A DNA stretch of 64,000 nucleotides from Flavobacterium sp. Sd200 (lineage in GTDB: Bacteria > Bacteroidota > Bacteroidia > Flavobacteriales > Flavobacteriaceae): positions 62,001 to 126,000 of the forward strand of contig NZ_WUMN01000002.1 of assembly GCF_009826935.1 (NCBI RefSeq). Reading direction: 5' to 3'. The notes below the pieces were generated by a model. The model saw only the letters and a list, made by a program, of their open reading frames with translations. It was not told the DNA's origin and did no database searches. The stretch's first letter is position 1. Each line of letters starts with the position of its first letter. The translations under genes and the position numbers were made by a program. Of this stretch, positions 44,607-55,206 are shown one piece after another.

Positions 44607-47600
44607 TTATAGCAAAACAAGTTTTTCATATTTCTCTGCTTTTTTATTAGTAGTGGTAGATTTTACAGTTAGCTTGTAAATATATACGCCTTTACCAATC
44701 TTATCGCCAAAATCATCGCGCCCGTCCCATTTAAGGTCGCGGCACAAAAAGCCATCAGTAGTAACCGTTTGGTTTATGGTTTTTACTATTTTTCCGGTAA
44801 CGGTAAACACCTGCACCTGCACATCAAGTGGCTCGAACGGCCTGTTATGGCTAAACCAAAATTCGGTATAACTAACAAACGGATTAGGGTAGTTAAGCAC
44901 TTTTTCGAGCGTTACACCCTCGTCTCCTGCTACTACAAACTGTATTTCTGCAGTAACAAGATTGTTATAAACATCCCAAGCCCTAAACGTTAACGTATGC
45001 AAACCAGGCGACAGGTTAGCAAACGGAAAGCGCACTGTTCCGTGACTGTAATCATTAAGATCGGCTTCATAATAATCGTTCATTAAGTACTCTACAGTAT
45101 CGTCGCCATCCAATATCCCAATAATATCATGCCCTATACCACTTGCCGTGTTTATACCATTAGCATCTTCAAGATAAGCCAGCAATATAGGAGATGCATT
45201 GGTTATCCCTCCTGATATAAACGTTTCTGTATTCATATACAGTTTTACAGTAGGAGCAGTGTTATCTACAGCCGCATTGGTATTAATACCGCCTACTTTA
45301 ATAACGCTATTATAGCCCATGTGGTCTTCGAGCACGTTATTTCTTTTACTGTAAAAACTTATACGTCCATTACCCACCGGAATACGGATATCGCGCGGCA
45401 CCACGAAGCTAAACTGAAACTGCCCGTTTGTTACCACGGCACTACCCCTAAAAATAGTTTCACCAAGGGTTGTAAAAGGAATTTTAAGACTATCATCTGA
45501 AGGAAAATCATTTGCAAGCGTTATCCTGTCTATATTTTTATCAAAAACCGCTACCTCTACCTCGCCATTATAACTGGACAGCATATTATTATTAACATCG
45601 GTTACAATACCGCCAAGTTTTACACGACCAAGCGACTGCAACACATCGGTAGACTGTGCAACCGGAACATCGTTAATAGTTGTAAGAAGAATATTAGGCT
45701 TAGGGATAGCCATTTTTAAGGCAGGATCGCCAATAAAGCATATCATTCTTATGTTAGGACTATTATTGGTTAATTTAGCCTGACGCATAGCCTCAGCCAT
45801 TGTAGGATATTCGTTTTGGCCAAAAGCATACAACCTGCGTATAATCTCCGGATTGAAAAGATTAGCATTAGTAATAAACAATGCCCTTGTTGTAGTGATC
45901 ATTGCTATAGCCCCCCCTGTAGGATTCCAGTAAATATTTTCCCCGGCAGTTTCCATAAAAGGGTTATCAAACTTGGTAACATCACAGGTTGCCGTAATAA
46001 ATAAAGGATACTTATACCTGTTAGTAAGATTTTGCGCATCGCTGGTTTCAAAAAGCCTTTCGCTGGCCATTCCCGTTTCGCCACCATGCCCAAAATAATT
46101 TACCACTAACGCCCCATAATTTATAGCCCTTATAAATTGTTCTTTAGCATCAGGATAACGCTGCCCTCCTGATGACGACTGCTGCACATACGCATCAAGG
46201 TAAAATTTCCTTATGTTTACATAAGGACGCTCCCTTTCAAGCGGAACTACAACCCCACGTTCAATTACATTAACAAAATCCAGAGACCCATCTCCATCAA
46301 GATCATCTACTGCGGTTATAAATTCATTGCGCCACCTGCCGTAAGCTTCAGGGCTTTCATATTCAAAAACCTTGTTGACCATTTGCTCTGCCTGAGCCCT
46401 GTCTTTTACAAGCATCCTGCCCACAGCTATATCCAATTCTTCCAAAACACCCCCGGAAAGTTGAAGTGACCCTTCATTATCATCCATCAGGCCATAAAAA
46501 TCGTCAGTACAAAAGGTATTAACTATGCTAAAATTTTGGTTTCCGGAAAATATAGGACTATATCCATGAAAAATAGGCACTATATTAGAATTGTTGCGAA
46601 TCCGGTTTTTATAATCAAAGGAGGCATCGCCAAAAAGATTGATGTATTTTACACGCTTCTCCGCAGTCGACGCATTATTATAAACATACTTTATAAAGTT
46701 TCGGATAGCAGCTATATCCTGTTTACCGGATGAAAATTCCTGATAAATATTTTCAAGATTTACCACCTTTACATTTAAACCTGAGCGGTTGCGGTGGTAG
46801 GCTGCAAGGCTCTCGGCTGTGCCATTTAGAAAAGCGGGCGTTATAATAAGATAATCTATATCCTGAAACTGCCCCGTAGAATTACGAAATATTGTTCCTT
46901 TCAAATCCTGATTGGCCACGCGAGAGTTAGACTCGCGAAGAGGCGTGTAATAATCCGACCCTTCCACTGCAATATATTGCCTTACCTCACCCTGAACGGC
47001 CTTAAACGAAAACTGGTTGCCCGTGCTGTTCGTTATTTTTGTCGCATTATATATATCTGTAATATCCCACACCTCAGCGATACCGCCGGAACTTGTAAAA
47101 TTATATTGTATTACACCTGTATTATTTGCAGCAGCATTGTAACGAAACCTGAACTGCTTTCCGTTTCCGTCTAAATTTCTTTTACTCCTTAATATTATAT
47201 AATCAAGCCATGCATTTGCAGAAGGCACACCATTATTATTATAGGTAAGTTTTACCCTTACACTACCATCTGCCGAGGCAGTATAAGGATATGTAGCTGA
47301 ATTTTCTGATGCCGAGATATTACTGTCTGTTGTAGGAGCAAGAGACAGTGTTCCAACAGCAGAACCATTAGCCTCGACAGACATAGAAGAAGTTGAAGCA
47401 GAATATGCAGCAGCAGCAACTGTTATCGACACAGGCTCGGTTGTTACAATATCGGGAACCGAAAAGGCAAACTCATGCACATTCGTAATATTGAACTGTT
47501 CTCCATGCCATTTCCTTCCAAGCCTTGCAATATTGACAAGATCTTTCTCATAAAACTGATAATCGTCAAAAACCGATGTTTGTGTGTTTGCGGCAGCAAC

Positions 47601-48476
47601 AGGCTGTGCAGCTTCGGCTATCCTTTTACCGTTACCCCCACCCGATGTAACATAATAATAAGACCTGTCGGCATAAAGGTTGTTATGCGTTCCGCTGTCG
47701 GCATTCCAATTGTCTACGCCTTCGGCATAAAACAAAATATAATCGTTATTATCAAAACGTCCGTCTTCTTCACCTATAAACTTAATGGCATTCTCTACAA
47801 GATCGTTAGCATAAGGAGTACCGTTAAGCAATGGAGCCATGCGCCCGCCATGCCCATATATTTTTATAGTTTGCGGATCTACATTTACATTAAGCCCTAT
47901 TTGTTGTAAAAAACTGCGGGACACACGGTAAACACCTGATTTTTCTACATAAAACCTAACCCACTCACCACCTGAAAGCACTGAACTTGTTACAGCCGCC
48001 ACCGACTGCACAGATCTTTGTGCATTGCCTCCAAGGCTGTAACTGTAAGTAAAAGATTTAATCCTTTTAAATGAAGAGCCCTCTTTTATTACAGGAGACA
48101 AAGTAAGCCTTGCATATCTTGTATTACGGGCACGTGCAGATAAAATCGCAGCGTTAATATTTGAAGGAATATTACCCGAATCCAAACCGCCAAGCTGGGC
48201 AACCGTTATATTTTCGTAAACAACATTGGTAATAAGCAGAGAATTAGAATCAACTTCGCCTGCAACCTCAAACTTATAACCAAACAGAAGTTGTTTTAAT
48301 CCAGGATCAAAATTCATATACTCAGAATCAAACTGCGGCATAACAAAAGGCTCCTGACCTATAAAAGTAGCAACATTATCTTTCCAGTTTAAAACGATAT
48401 TTTCTCTCTGCTGACCGTAAGAAAGCAAAGAAAAGAGCAATACGAATAAAAATAACCTGTTTTTCATTGATATCAA
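44607..48476 (-). CDS. porU: Type IX secretion system sortase PorU
   Basis: PorU is a gingipain-like (C25 family) cysteine protease-sortase at the outer membrane that cleaves the C-terminal domain of cargo and joins it to the surface glycolipid. The 1289-aa protein has a signal peptide (...LLSYGQQ). The catalytic pair is His797 in NYFGHGGE and Cys831 in TATCDVTKF. The C-terminus has a T9SS type A-like beta domain (KVLNYPNPFVSYTEFWF, VFTVTGKIVKTI). Large size is normal. It is divergent from gldJ and followed by porV and cdd. Confidence 0.96.
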   Translation of the reverse strand: MISMKNRLFLFVLLFSLLSYGQQRENIVLNWKDNVATFIGQEPFVMPQFDSEYMNFDPGLKQLLFGYKFEVAGEVDSNSLLITNVVYENITVAQLGGLDSGNIPSNINAAILSARARNTRYARLTLSPVIKEGSSFKRIKSFTYSYSLGGNAQRSVQSVAAVTSSVLSGGEWVRFYVEKSGVYRVSRSFLQQIGLNVNVDPQTIKIYGHGGRMAPLLNGTPYANDLVENAIKFIGEEDGRFDNNDYILFYAEGVDNWNADSGTHNNLYADRSYYYVTSGGGNGKRIAEAAQPVAAANTQTSVFDDYQFYEKDLVNIARLGRKWHGEQFNITNVHEFAFSVPDIVTTEPVSITVAAAAYSASTSSMSVEANGSAVGTLSLAPTTDSNISASENSATYPYTASADGSVRVKLTYNNNGVPSANAWLDYIILRSKRNLDGNGKQFRFRYNAAANNTGVIQYNFTSSGGIAEVWDITDIYNATKITNSTGNQFSFKAVQGEVRQYIAVEGSDYYTPLRESNSRVANQDLKGTIFRNSTGQFQDIDYLIITPAFLNGTAESLAAYHRNRSGLNVKVVNLENIYQEFSSGKQDIAAIRNFIKYVYNNASTAEKRVKYINLFGDASFDYKNRIRNNSNIVPIFHGYSPIFSGNQNFSIVNTFCTDDFYGLMDDNEGSLQLSGGVLEELDIAVGRMLVKDRAQAEQMVNKVFEYESPEAYGRWRNEFITAVDDLDGDGSLDFVNVIERGVVVPLERERPYVNIRKFYLDAYVQQSSSGGQRYPDAKEQFIRAINYGALVVNYFGHGGETGMASERLFETSDAQNLTNRYKYPLFITATCDVTKFDNPFMETAGENIYWNPTGGAIAMITTTRALFITNANLFNPEIIRRLYAFGQNEYPTMAEAMRQAKLTNNSPNIRMICFIGDPALKMAIPKPNILLTTINDVPVAQSTDVLQSLGRVKLGGIVTDVNNNMLSSYNGEVEVAVFDKNIDRITLANDFPSDDSLKIPFTTLGETIFRGSAVVTNGQFQFSFVVPRDIRIPVGNGRISFYSKRNNVLEDHMGYNSVIKVGGINTNAAVDNTAPTVKLYMNTETFISGGITNASPILLAYLEDANGINTASGIGHDIIGILDGDDTVEYLMNDYYEADLNDYSHGTVRFPFANLSPGLHTLTFRAWDVYNNLVTAEIQFVVAGDEGVTLEKVLNYPNPFVSYTEFWFSHNRPFEPLDVQVQVFTVTGKIVKTINQTVTTDGFLCRDLKWDGRDDFGDKIGKGVYIYKLTVKSTTTNKKAEKYEKLVLL

Positions 48477-48671
48477 AACGCAGACAGCAACGATATATTA
48501 CTGCCAAAAAAAAATATTTTATAATCCTGATTGCAATATTACTTTAAAAGTAGCGTTATTGAAAGGTACATTTAACACAATTTTGGATTTTTATTAAAAA
48601 TTTTAAATTAGTGTTGCAGTTTAATGGTTAATTATTATATTGCGCCACGAAATTTATTTACCTACAGAAAG

Positions 48672-50351
48672 ATGAAAGTTAACAAAATCACGGCTTTAAG
48701 GATGTTGCTGGCAGTAGCGGTAACAGTGGGTTTTACCAGCTGTAGCAAAAAAGGCTCTGGCGCTGGGAGTAATGTCTCATCAGCTACGGGATGGAAGATC
48801 AATGACAAGAAAGGTGGTTTCCAGCACAACACCAAGTACAAGCAACAAGAAGCAGGCCCTGGACTTGTTGCGGTTGAAGGCGGAACATTTACCATGGGTA
48901 GGGTTCAGGACGATGTAATGCACGATTGGAACAACACACCAACTCAGCAGCACGTGCAGTCTTTCTTTATGGATGAAACAGAGGTAACTAATGTAATGTA
49001 CATGGAATACCTTGACTGGTTAAAAAGAGTTTTTCCTCCTACGGAAGAAAACTATAAAAATATTTATGTAGGTGCACTTCCTGACACTCTTGTTTGGAGG
49101 AGCGCACTTGGTTATAATGAAACTATGACCAACAACTACCTACGCCACCCTGCTTACTCTAACTATCCTGTTGTGGGCGTTAGCTGGATACAGGCTACAG
49201 AATTTAGCAAATGGAGAACAGACCGTGTTAACGAAGGCATGCTTGAAAAAGAAGGCTACCTTAAAAAAGGTGCAAAAGTAAGCGATGTTACTGCTGAAAG
49301 CACTTTTAACACAGAAGCTTATCTTGAAAGCCCAAGCAAAGCATTTGGCGGTAACGAAGAAATTGTTTACAAAGGCCAACGCAATAAACTTGCAGGTAAA
49401 GAAGATGCTAAAAACGTTTATGCACAAAGAACTTCGGGACTTATTTTACCTGAGTACAGGCTACCAACTGAGGCTGAGTGGGAATATGCTGCTATTGCAC
49501 TTGTAGGTAACCGCGAATACAACCTATACCGAGGTAACAAAAAATATCCTTGGAAAGGTCTTTACACACGTAACGGAAGCAGGACACGTAAAGGCGATCA
49601 GCTTGCTAACTTTAAACAAGGTAAAGGTGACTACGGAGGAATTGCAGGATGGAGCGATGACAATGCAGATATTACTAACGCTGTAAAATCTTACCCTCCA
49701 AATGACTTTGGTCTTTATGATATGGCTGGTAACGTAGCCGAGTGGGTTGCTGACGTGTACCGTCCGATAGTTGACGACGAAGCTAACGACTTTAACTACT
49801 ACAGGGGTAACGTTTACATGAAAGACAGTATTGGCGATGACGGAAGGGCTGCCCTTGTTACTGCTGAAACTATACAGTATGACACTCTTGCTAACAAAAG
49901 GATTCAGTACAGAAGCCTTCCAGGCCAGATTGCCCGTATAAAAATTACTGACGAAGATGCTTACTTAAGGCAAAACTATACAAGAGGTGATAACAGAAAC
50001 TGGAGAGACGGTGACGGTCAGTCTGTACGTAACTACGGTGGTGTTGGTTCTGAAGAAGATGCTGACGAAGAAAAATCAACAGCAAAAATGTACAACTCTC
50101 CACGCAACAGCGTAGAAGTTGATACAGCTACAGGAACTCTAAGAGGTATCGAAGATAAAGTTAAGAGATCTACACTTATTAACGATAACGTAAGGGTATT
50201 TAAAGGTGGTTCTTGGAGAGACAGAGCTTACTGGTTAGACCCTGCACAAAGAAGGTACTACCCTCAGGATATGGCAACAGATTACATTGGTTTTAGATGT
50301 GCTATGAGTAAAGTAGGTCCAAAATCAAGCAAAAAAACAGCAAGAAACTAA
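48672..50351 (+). CDS. gldJ: Gliding motility lipoprotein GldJ
   Basis: GldJ is an essential lipoprotein of the gliding/T9SS machinery in Flavobacterium, arranged as helical bands under the outer membrane. The 559-aa protein has a lipoprotein signal peptide with the lipobox at FTSC24. A sulfatase-modifying-enzyme-like (SUMF1/FGE) fold follows, with GTFTMG near residues 70-80, YDMAGNVAEWVAD in the middle and FKGGSWRDRAYWLDP near the end. I set the start at ATG 48672, not 48624, because the former gives a clean lipoprotein leader. It is divergent from porU and followed by murF. Confidence 0.96.
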   Translation: MKVNKITALRMLLAVAVTVGFTSCSKKGSGAGSNVSSATGWKINDKKGGFQHNTKYKQQEAGPGLVAVEGGTFTMGRVQDDVMHDWNNTPTQQHVQSFFMDETEVTNVMYMEYLDWLKRVFPPTEENYKNIYVGALPDTLVWRSALGYNETMTNNYLRHPAYSNYPVVGVSWIQATEFSKWRTDRVNEGMLEKEGYLKKGAKVSDVTAESTFNTEAYLESPSKAFGGNEEIVYKGQRNKLAGKEDAKNVYAQRTSGLILPEYRLPTEAEWEYAAIALVGNREYNLYRGNKKYPWKGLYTRNGSRTRKGDQLANFKQGKGDYGGIAGWSDDNADITNAVKSYPPNDFGLYDMAGNVAEWVADVYRPIVDDEANDFNYYRGNVYMKDSIGDDGRAALVTAETIQYDTLANKRIQYRSLPGQIARIKITDEDAYLRQNYTRGDNRNWRDGDGQSVRNYGGVGSEEDADEEKSTAKMYNSPRNSVEVDTATGTLRGIEDKVKRSTLINDNVRVFKGGSWRDRAYWLDPAQRRYYPQDMATDYIGFRCAMSKVGPKSSKKTARN

Positions 50352-50374
50352 AAGCTGTTAAACTATAAAATCAT

Positions 50375-50417
50375 AAAGAACCGCTTAAAAAGTAATTTTT
50401 TAAGCGGTTCTTTTTTT
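50375..50417 (+). terminator. Terminator after gldJ
   Basis: A 16-bp stem (AAAGAACCGCTTAAAA with TTTTAAGCGGTTCTTT) and a short loop are followed by a T-run. It lies 24 bases beyond the gldJ stop and before murF, so murF probably has its own promoter. Confidence 0.85.
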
Positions 50418-50461
50418 ATTACAAAAGTCCTATCTTAGGGCTTTTATTTTTCACACCCCTT

Positions 50462-51751
50462 ATGGAAACAACACTACTGTACCAGTGCTTTTTGCAGTGC
50501 ACATCACTATCTACAGATACCCGAAAAATAGTTCCGGGTTCTATGTTTTTTGCCCTTAAGGGAGAAAATTTTGACGCAAATACTTTTGCAGCAGAGGCGC
50601 TGAATAAGGGCGCAGCCTATGTTGTAATTGACAATCCTGAATATAAAATAAGCGACAAGACATTACTGGTAGAGAATAGCCTCCAGGCATTGCAGCAATT
50701 AGCACAGCACCACCGAAGGACGCTTGGGTTGCCCGTTATTGCACTTACAGGCAGCAATGGCAAAACAACCACTAAAGAGCTAATAAACGTTGTTTTGAGT
50801 AAAAAATATAACACTACAGCTACCATAGGCAACCTTAATAATCACATTGGAGTACCACTCACTTTATTGTCTTTTACAAAAGATACTGAGATAGGTATTG
50901 TAGAAATGGGAGCTAACCATCAAAAAGAAATCGAGTTTTTATGCAGCATAGCCGAGCCTAACTTTGGCTATATTACTAACTTTGGCAAAGCACACCTTGA
51001 AGGATTTGGTGGCTATGAAGGCGTTATAAAAGGCAAGAGTGAGCTATATAATTATCTTGCTCAACATACAAAAACCGCAATTGTAAATCTTGACGATGCC
51101 ATACAACAGGATAAAACCAAAGACTTATCCCGTTTTACTTTTGCCGCTAATAGCTACGACGGCAATGTAAGAATAGAAAGTATAGAGGCAAACCCCATGG
51201 TGAGTCTTATATACAATAACCTAAAAATACAATCGCACCTTATAGGTATATACAATTCAGCTAACATTAGTGCTGCTATTGCTATTGGCAATTATTTTAA
51301 GGTTGAAGACGAAGACATAAAAAATGCCATTGAGAACTATATTCCTGCAAACAATCGCTCTCAGCTAACCGAAAAGAACGGGCACAGCATTATACTGGAC
51401 GCATATAATGCAAACCCGAGCAGCATGAGTGCTGCCCTCACTAATTTTATTCAGCTTGATGAACCACATAAAGCAGCTATACTGGGCGATATGTTTGAAC
51501 TTGGAGCAGAGAGCCTTCAGGAACACAAAAGTCTTGTTAAGCGCTTAGAAAACGAACAAAACATACAGGTATATTTTGTTGGTAAAGATTTTTATGCAAA
51601 CAGGACAACAAACTCTCATTTACATTTTTTTGAGACCTTTGATGATCTTAAAAATAACTTCCCGACATATATAGGCAATGGGACCAAAAAGACGATCCTT
51701 ATCAAAGGATCACGTGGAATGGCCTTAGAAAGAGTGTTAGAATTGATATAA
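50462..51751 (+). CDS. murF: UDP-N-acetylmuramoyl-tripeptide-D-alanyl-D-alanine ligase (MurF)
   Basis: MurF adds D-Ala-D-Ala to the UDP-MurNAc-tripeptide, the last cytoplasmic step of peptidoglycan precursor synthesis. The 429-aa protein has the Mur-ligase P-loop ALTGSNGKTTTKELI (residues ~94-108). The central domain contains GANHQKEIEFLCSIAEPNFGYITNFGKAHLEGFGG, and the C-terminal domain contains NANPSSMSAAL with a later KGSRGMALE. Length is a little short for MurF but within range. It stands after gldJ, separated by a strong terminator. Confidence 0.96.
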   Translation: METTLLYQCFLQCTSLSTDTRKIVPGSMFFALKGENFDANTFAAEALNKGAAYVVIDNPEYKISDKTLLVENSLQALQQLAQHHRRTLGLPVIALTGSNGKTTTKELINVVLSKKYNTTATIGNLNNHIGVPLTLLSFTKDTEIGIVEMGANHQKEIEFLCSIAEPNFGYITNFGKAHLEGFGGYEGVIKGKSELYNYLAQHTKTAIVNLDDAIQQDKTKDLSRFTFAANSYDGNVRIESIEANPMVSLIYNNLKIQSHLIGIYNSANISAAIAIGNYFKVEDEDIKNAIENYIPANNRSQLTEKNGHSIILDAYNANPSSMSAALTNFIQLDEPHKAAILGDMFELGAESLQEHKSLVKRLENEQNIQVYFVGKDFYANRTTNSHLHFFETFDDLKNNFPTYIGNGTKKTILIKGSRGMALERVLELI

Positions 51752-51766
51752 TCAATAAACCTTCAC

Positions 51767-54454
51767 CTATCGGATAAGGCTAAAATGACCTCTGAAATAG
51801 TTCCCATTTTGCAAGTCGGCTGTAAACCAGTAATCATCAGCAGGTAATTTACGATCCTTAAACTGACCATCCCAACCATAAGACTGTGGGGTTAATTGCG
51901 CCAACAACTTGCCATAACGATCATAAATATAGACTGCCGCGAAAGGAAATTTACGAATACCAGCTATTTGCCAAAAGTCGTTATCACCATCATTATTGGG
52001 GGTAAAGAATTTTGGATAGTCCAATAAGATGACCTCTCGCCAATCCAGTCCACAACCCTCACTATCTTTCACATAAACTTTATAAACACCTCCATCGAGG
52101 TTAGTAAACATATTGTTATTATAATAATTTATACCATCTATAGAGTAAATAAGATTACCGTCACCTGAAGCAACTATCTCAATAGTATTCCTGCCACCGG
52201 AAAGTTCGGTAAAATTAACTTTATCTATAACAGGCGGTTGAGGCCTGACTAAATTAAAAGTAAAAGAAACTGAACAGTTCATTCCATTCACATACTTTTG
52301 AACAGTAAGCGTGTATTCTCCGGCACTTGATAAATTTGCCACATTTGTATTAGAGACAGCTACACCATCCTGATACAACCACTGCCAGGAATCAAACCCG
52401 GGATTTGTTGTGAGCCGTATTGATGGTGTAGCGGCACATATTCCATAAATATCTTCCAGGCCAATTTCAGGTAGCCTGTTCACTATAAGTTCAAATTGAG
52501 TATCTGCATAGCAAAGATTATTTGAATTATGCATTACTCTGGCATGAATGATTTGATAATATGGAATAGTATTTTGAAAAAAATCAAAGGGAGAGCCTGA
52601 TAACTGATTCCCGTTTGCATCAGTAAACAATACATAAACATCGGTCTGACTGCCTACTATTTGGTCTGTAACCCCGGAAAGGTCAAAATGTGCAAACCCA
52701 TTACCTTCGTCGCAGGCATACAGATTTTGCGGCACTCCGCTAATTACAGGACGGGGAGTAGTTTTAAAAATAATAACCGTATCTGAGTAACATCCGGTAT
52801 TTAAATTGGTAACTCGAGCAGTAATATTCTCAACAAAGGGAATAGTATTAGTATATGGATTGGATAAGGCAGGCAAAATATTCCCGCTAACATCATAAAA
52901 ATCAACAGTAACATCCTGTTGATTACCCAAAAGAACATCAACAATACCAGACGTATCAAAATATTCTGATATACCGTCACCATCATCATCACAACCCATA
53001 ATATCGCCAACTGCATTGGCAACTGGGGGCGGTTGGACTGAAAGAGAAAAAATAGTTTCGGCAAAGCATCCTGTCGCACTCGTTACCCTAGCGGTTATAG
53101 ATTGCAGGTTAGCTGTAGTATTTATAAAATTTGTATTTAACAGCGAAGTTATCGGCTCACCGTTGCTAAAATAACTTACCGTCATACCCGTTTGTTCCCC
53201 TAAAACATCTGACTCCACCGTACTGAGATCAAATGCGGCAAATCCATCGTTGTCATCATCACACACATATTTGTTACTAACTGCGTAGGCATTGGGCTTA
53301 GGCATTACAACCAAATTAAATGTAGTCTCTGCATAACATGACATATCCTGGACATTCGCCACTCTTGCAGTAATAACCTGATTAAAAGCCTCAGTGTTGG
53401 TCATTGGATTTGGCAACGGCGAAGGTAATAATGCTCCTGTCAAATCATAAAATGTAACTACTTTTCGGGTTTGGCTGCCAAGAACACTCTCAACTATCCC
53501 GGATGTATCAAATAAACCTGAAAAGCCACTCCCCAAGTCATCCTGACAGGCAAAAACATCGGGTAAAGGGTTGGCAACAGGCGATGCAATGACCTGAACG
53601 TTTCTCCTAACATATTTTATTTCTCCAAGCACATTGATTACTGTAGCCACAACCTGATAGACTCCCGGCGCAGTAAAGTTGTGAGAGGTGTTTAAGGAAG
53701 AGGAAGTATTATTGGAGCCAGAGGAAAGATCACCAAAATCCCAGGATACACTAACAATATCGTGCTGATTGGTAAGGCTAAAGTTTTTGAGCATATCAGA
53801 GCAATTTCCCGCAACATCCATCAAATAAGGCCCTGCTGAAATTAACTGACCATTGACCGTAATATAAAACTTAGAACGCAACCTGTTCAAGTCTATATGA
53901 TTGGTGTATTCAATAGTAGTACAAGTATTATCAACACCATTTTTATACCAGGACAGATCGTTATCCTCAGCTGTATCTGCACAAAAAATTGCGGCATTAA
54001 AATCTGAGCTTCGCAACTGATGTACTTCGACTAAAATCCTTTCAGTATAAGCCGGAACAGTAACCGGAGCAGCAAAATTAACAGTAACTATGCGTAGAGC
54101 GTCGCTGCCGCTAACCTCTACCTCCTGGCTGCTGCCAATTAGATCCAATTCAGAAAACGAAGCAGGAAAATTAGAATAAATCGCATAGATATTAAAAACG
54201 ATCCTGACATTGGAATCTGTATTCCGATATCGTAATCCTATATTTCCGGAATTTATAACAAATTCATCACCCCTGTTGATGCCAAAATCCTGCAGAGTAA
54301 AAGTGCGCGCAAAATAAACATCTCCTCCACTACATGAAAGCCCATAATTGCCAATAAGCACATTCCCTAAATTATGAGACAGAGTTATTTGCGCCTGAAC
54401 TTTGGAAACAAACAGCAATAAAAACAAAAATAAAAATTGGCAAAAACTCTTCAT
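51767..54454 (-). CDS. Secreted protein with PKD-like domains and type B C-terminal sorting domain
   Basis: An 895-aa protein with a signal peptide (...LLFVSKVQAQ). It has an N-terminal domain of about 200 residues with several Cys, then a PKD-like domain (VSWDFGDLSSGSNNTS, a PKD signature). About four repeats follow that combine a DG-rich stretch with 'TARVTNL..GC.A.T.F.L' (for example ARVTSATGCFAETIFSL). The C-terminal ~80 residues are type B: FFTPNNDGDNDFWQI, VYIYDRYGKLLAQL and HFSLIR. It is a likely surface or secreted T9SS cargo of unknown role. It converges on murF. Confidence 0.9.
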   Translation of the reverse strand: MKSFCQFLFLFLLLFVSKVQAQITLSHNLGNVLIGNYGLSCSGGDVYFARTFTLQDFGINRGDEFVINSGNIGLRYRNTDSNVRIVFNIYAIYSNFPASFSELDLIGSSQEVEVSGSDALRIVTVNFAAPVTVPAYTERILVEVHQLRSSDFNAAIFCADTAEDNDLSWYKNGVDNTCTTIEYTNHIDLNRLRSKFYITVNGQLISAGPYLMDVAGNCSDMLKNFSLTNQHDIVSVSWDFGDLSSGSNNTSSSLNTSHNFTAPGVYQVVATVINVLGEIKYVRRNVQVIASPVANPLPDVFACQDDLGSGFSGLFDTSGIVESVLGSQTRKVVTFYDLTGALLPSPLPNPMTNTEAFNQVITARVANVQDMSCYAETTFNLVVMPKPNAYAVSNKYVCDDDNDGFAAFDLSTVESDVLGEQTGMTVSYFSNGEPITSLLNTNFINTTANLQSITARVTSATGCFAETIFSLSVQPPPVANAVGDIMGCDDDGDGISEYFDTSGIVDVLLGNQQDVTVDFYDVSGNILPALSNPYTNTIPFVENITARVTNLNTGCYSDTVIIFKTTPRPVISGVPQNLYACDEGNGFAHFDLSGVTDQIVGSQTDVYVLFTDANGNQLSGSPFDFFQNTIPYYQIIHARVMHNSNNLCYADTQFELIVNRLPEIGLEDIYGICAATPSIRLTTNPGFDSWQWLYQDGVAVSNTNVANLSSAGEYTLTVQKYVNGMNCSVSFTFNLVRPQPPVIDKVNFTELSGGRNTIEIVASGDGNLIYSIDGINYYNNNMFTNLDGGVYKVYVKDSEGCGLDWREVILLDYPKFFTPNNDGDNDFWQIAGIRKFPFAAVYIYDRYGKLLAQLTPQSYGWDGQFKDRKLPADDYWFTADLQNGNYFRGHFSLIR

Positions 54455-54552
54455 TTAATGTAGCCTTTTAAGCTAATCACTAAATATACACATTTTTTTC
54501 AAACCAAGATAGGCAACATTCTTCGATTGTAAGCATTAAGCATTTTAAAAGC

Positions 54553-55119
54553 TCATACCGCCTCTCTTTCTAAGGCAATAAAATGGGTGAGTTTGTTATT
54601 GTAATTAAACAGGGGAATGATATTGACCTCGCAAAGATATTCTTCGCCATTTCTCCTGTAATTAATTATAGATCCTTTAAAAGGCTTGGCTTGCTGCAAA
54701 TGTTCTTTTATTATTTGCCTGGTCTTTGTAGAAGTATTTTTTCCTTGTAAAAAATTGGGGTTACGTCCCAATGCATATTTAGAAGAATAACCCGTCATAT
54801 CAATAAAGCCTTTACTGGTCCAGCAAATTTTATTATCAATATCAGTAAGCACTATAGATTCATAATCAGAACTTAAAAAATCTTCAAGGTCGATATTCCA
54901 AAGATGTTTTATTGCAAGAACAGAAAGCTTCTTTAAATCGCCATTTTTAATATTCTCCTGATGCTTATCAAAACCAACTGTTGTAATATCCCAGCTTAAC
55001 AAGGGTAGGCTCTTTTGGGCAGATTCAAGTCCCAGACTTATAGCAGCATACTCTTCGTCAGTTAACGAAAACAGATAAATATCAAGGGCCGACATTTTAT
55101 TAATATCATTTGCTGCCAC
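54553..55119 (-). CDS. PAS-domain protein, LOV-like but lacking the photoactive cysteine
   Basis: A 188-aa cytoplasmic protein. Residues ~80-188 form one PAS domain of the LOV-like subclass: SIVLTDIDNKICWTSKGFIDMTGY, GRNPNFLQGKNTSTKTR and SIINYRRNGEEYLCEVNIIPLF. In LOV photoreceptors the corresponding loop is GRNCRFLQ, with a cysteine that binds flavin; here position 121 is Pro. This protein is therefore probably not a classical blue-light LOV sensor, but it could bind another cofactor or a partner. There is no output domain. The N-terminal ~80 residues are unrecognised. Confidence 0.8.
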   Translation of the reverse strand: MAANDINKMSALDIYLFSLTDEEYAAISLGLESAQKSLPLLSWDITTVGFDKHQENIKNGDLKKLSVLAIKHLWNIDLEDFLSSDYESIVLTDIDNKICWTSKGFIDMTGYSSKYALGRNPNFLQGKNTSTKTRQIIKEHLQQAKPFKGSIINYRRNGEEYLCEVNIIPLFNYNNKLTHFIALEREAV

Positions 55120-55206
55120 ATCTAAAGTTCTATTAAATCAATGTAAAATTAAAAGATTTTAATACTAATCCTACAATTTTAAACATTTGTTAGTATTTAT
55201 GGCATA

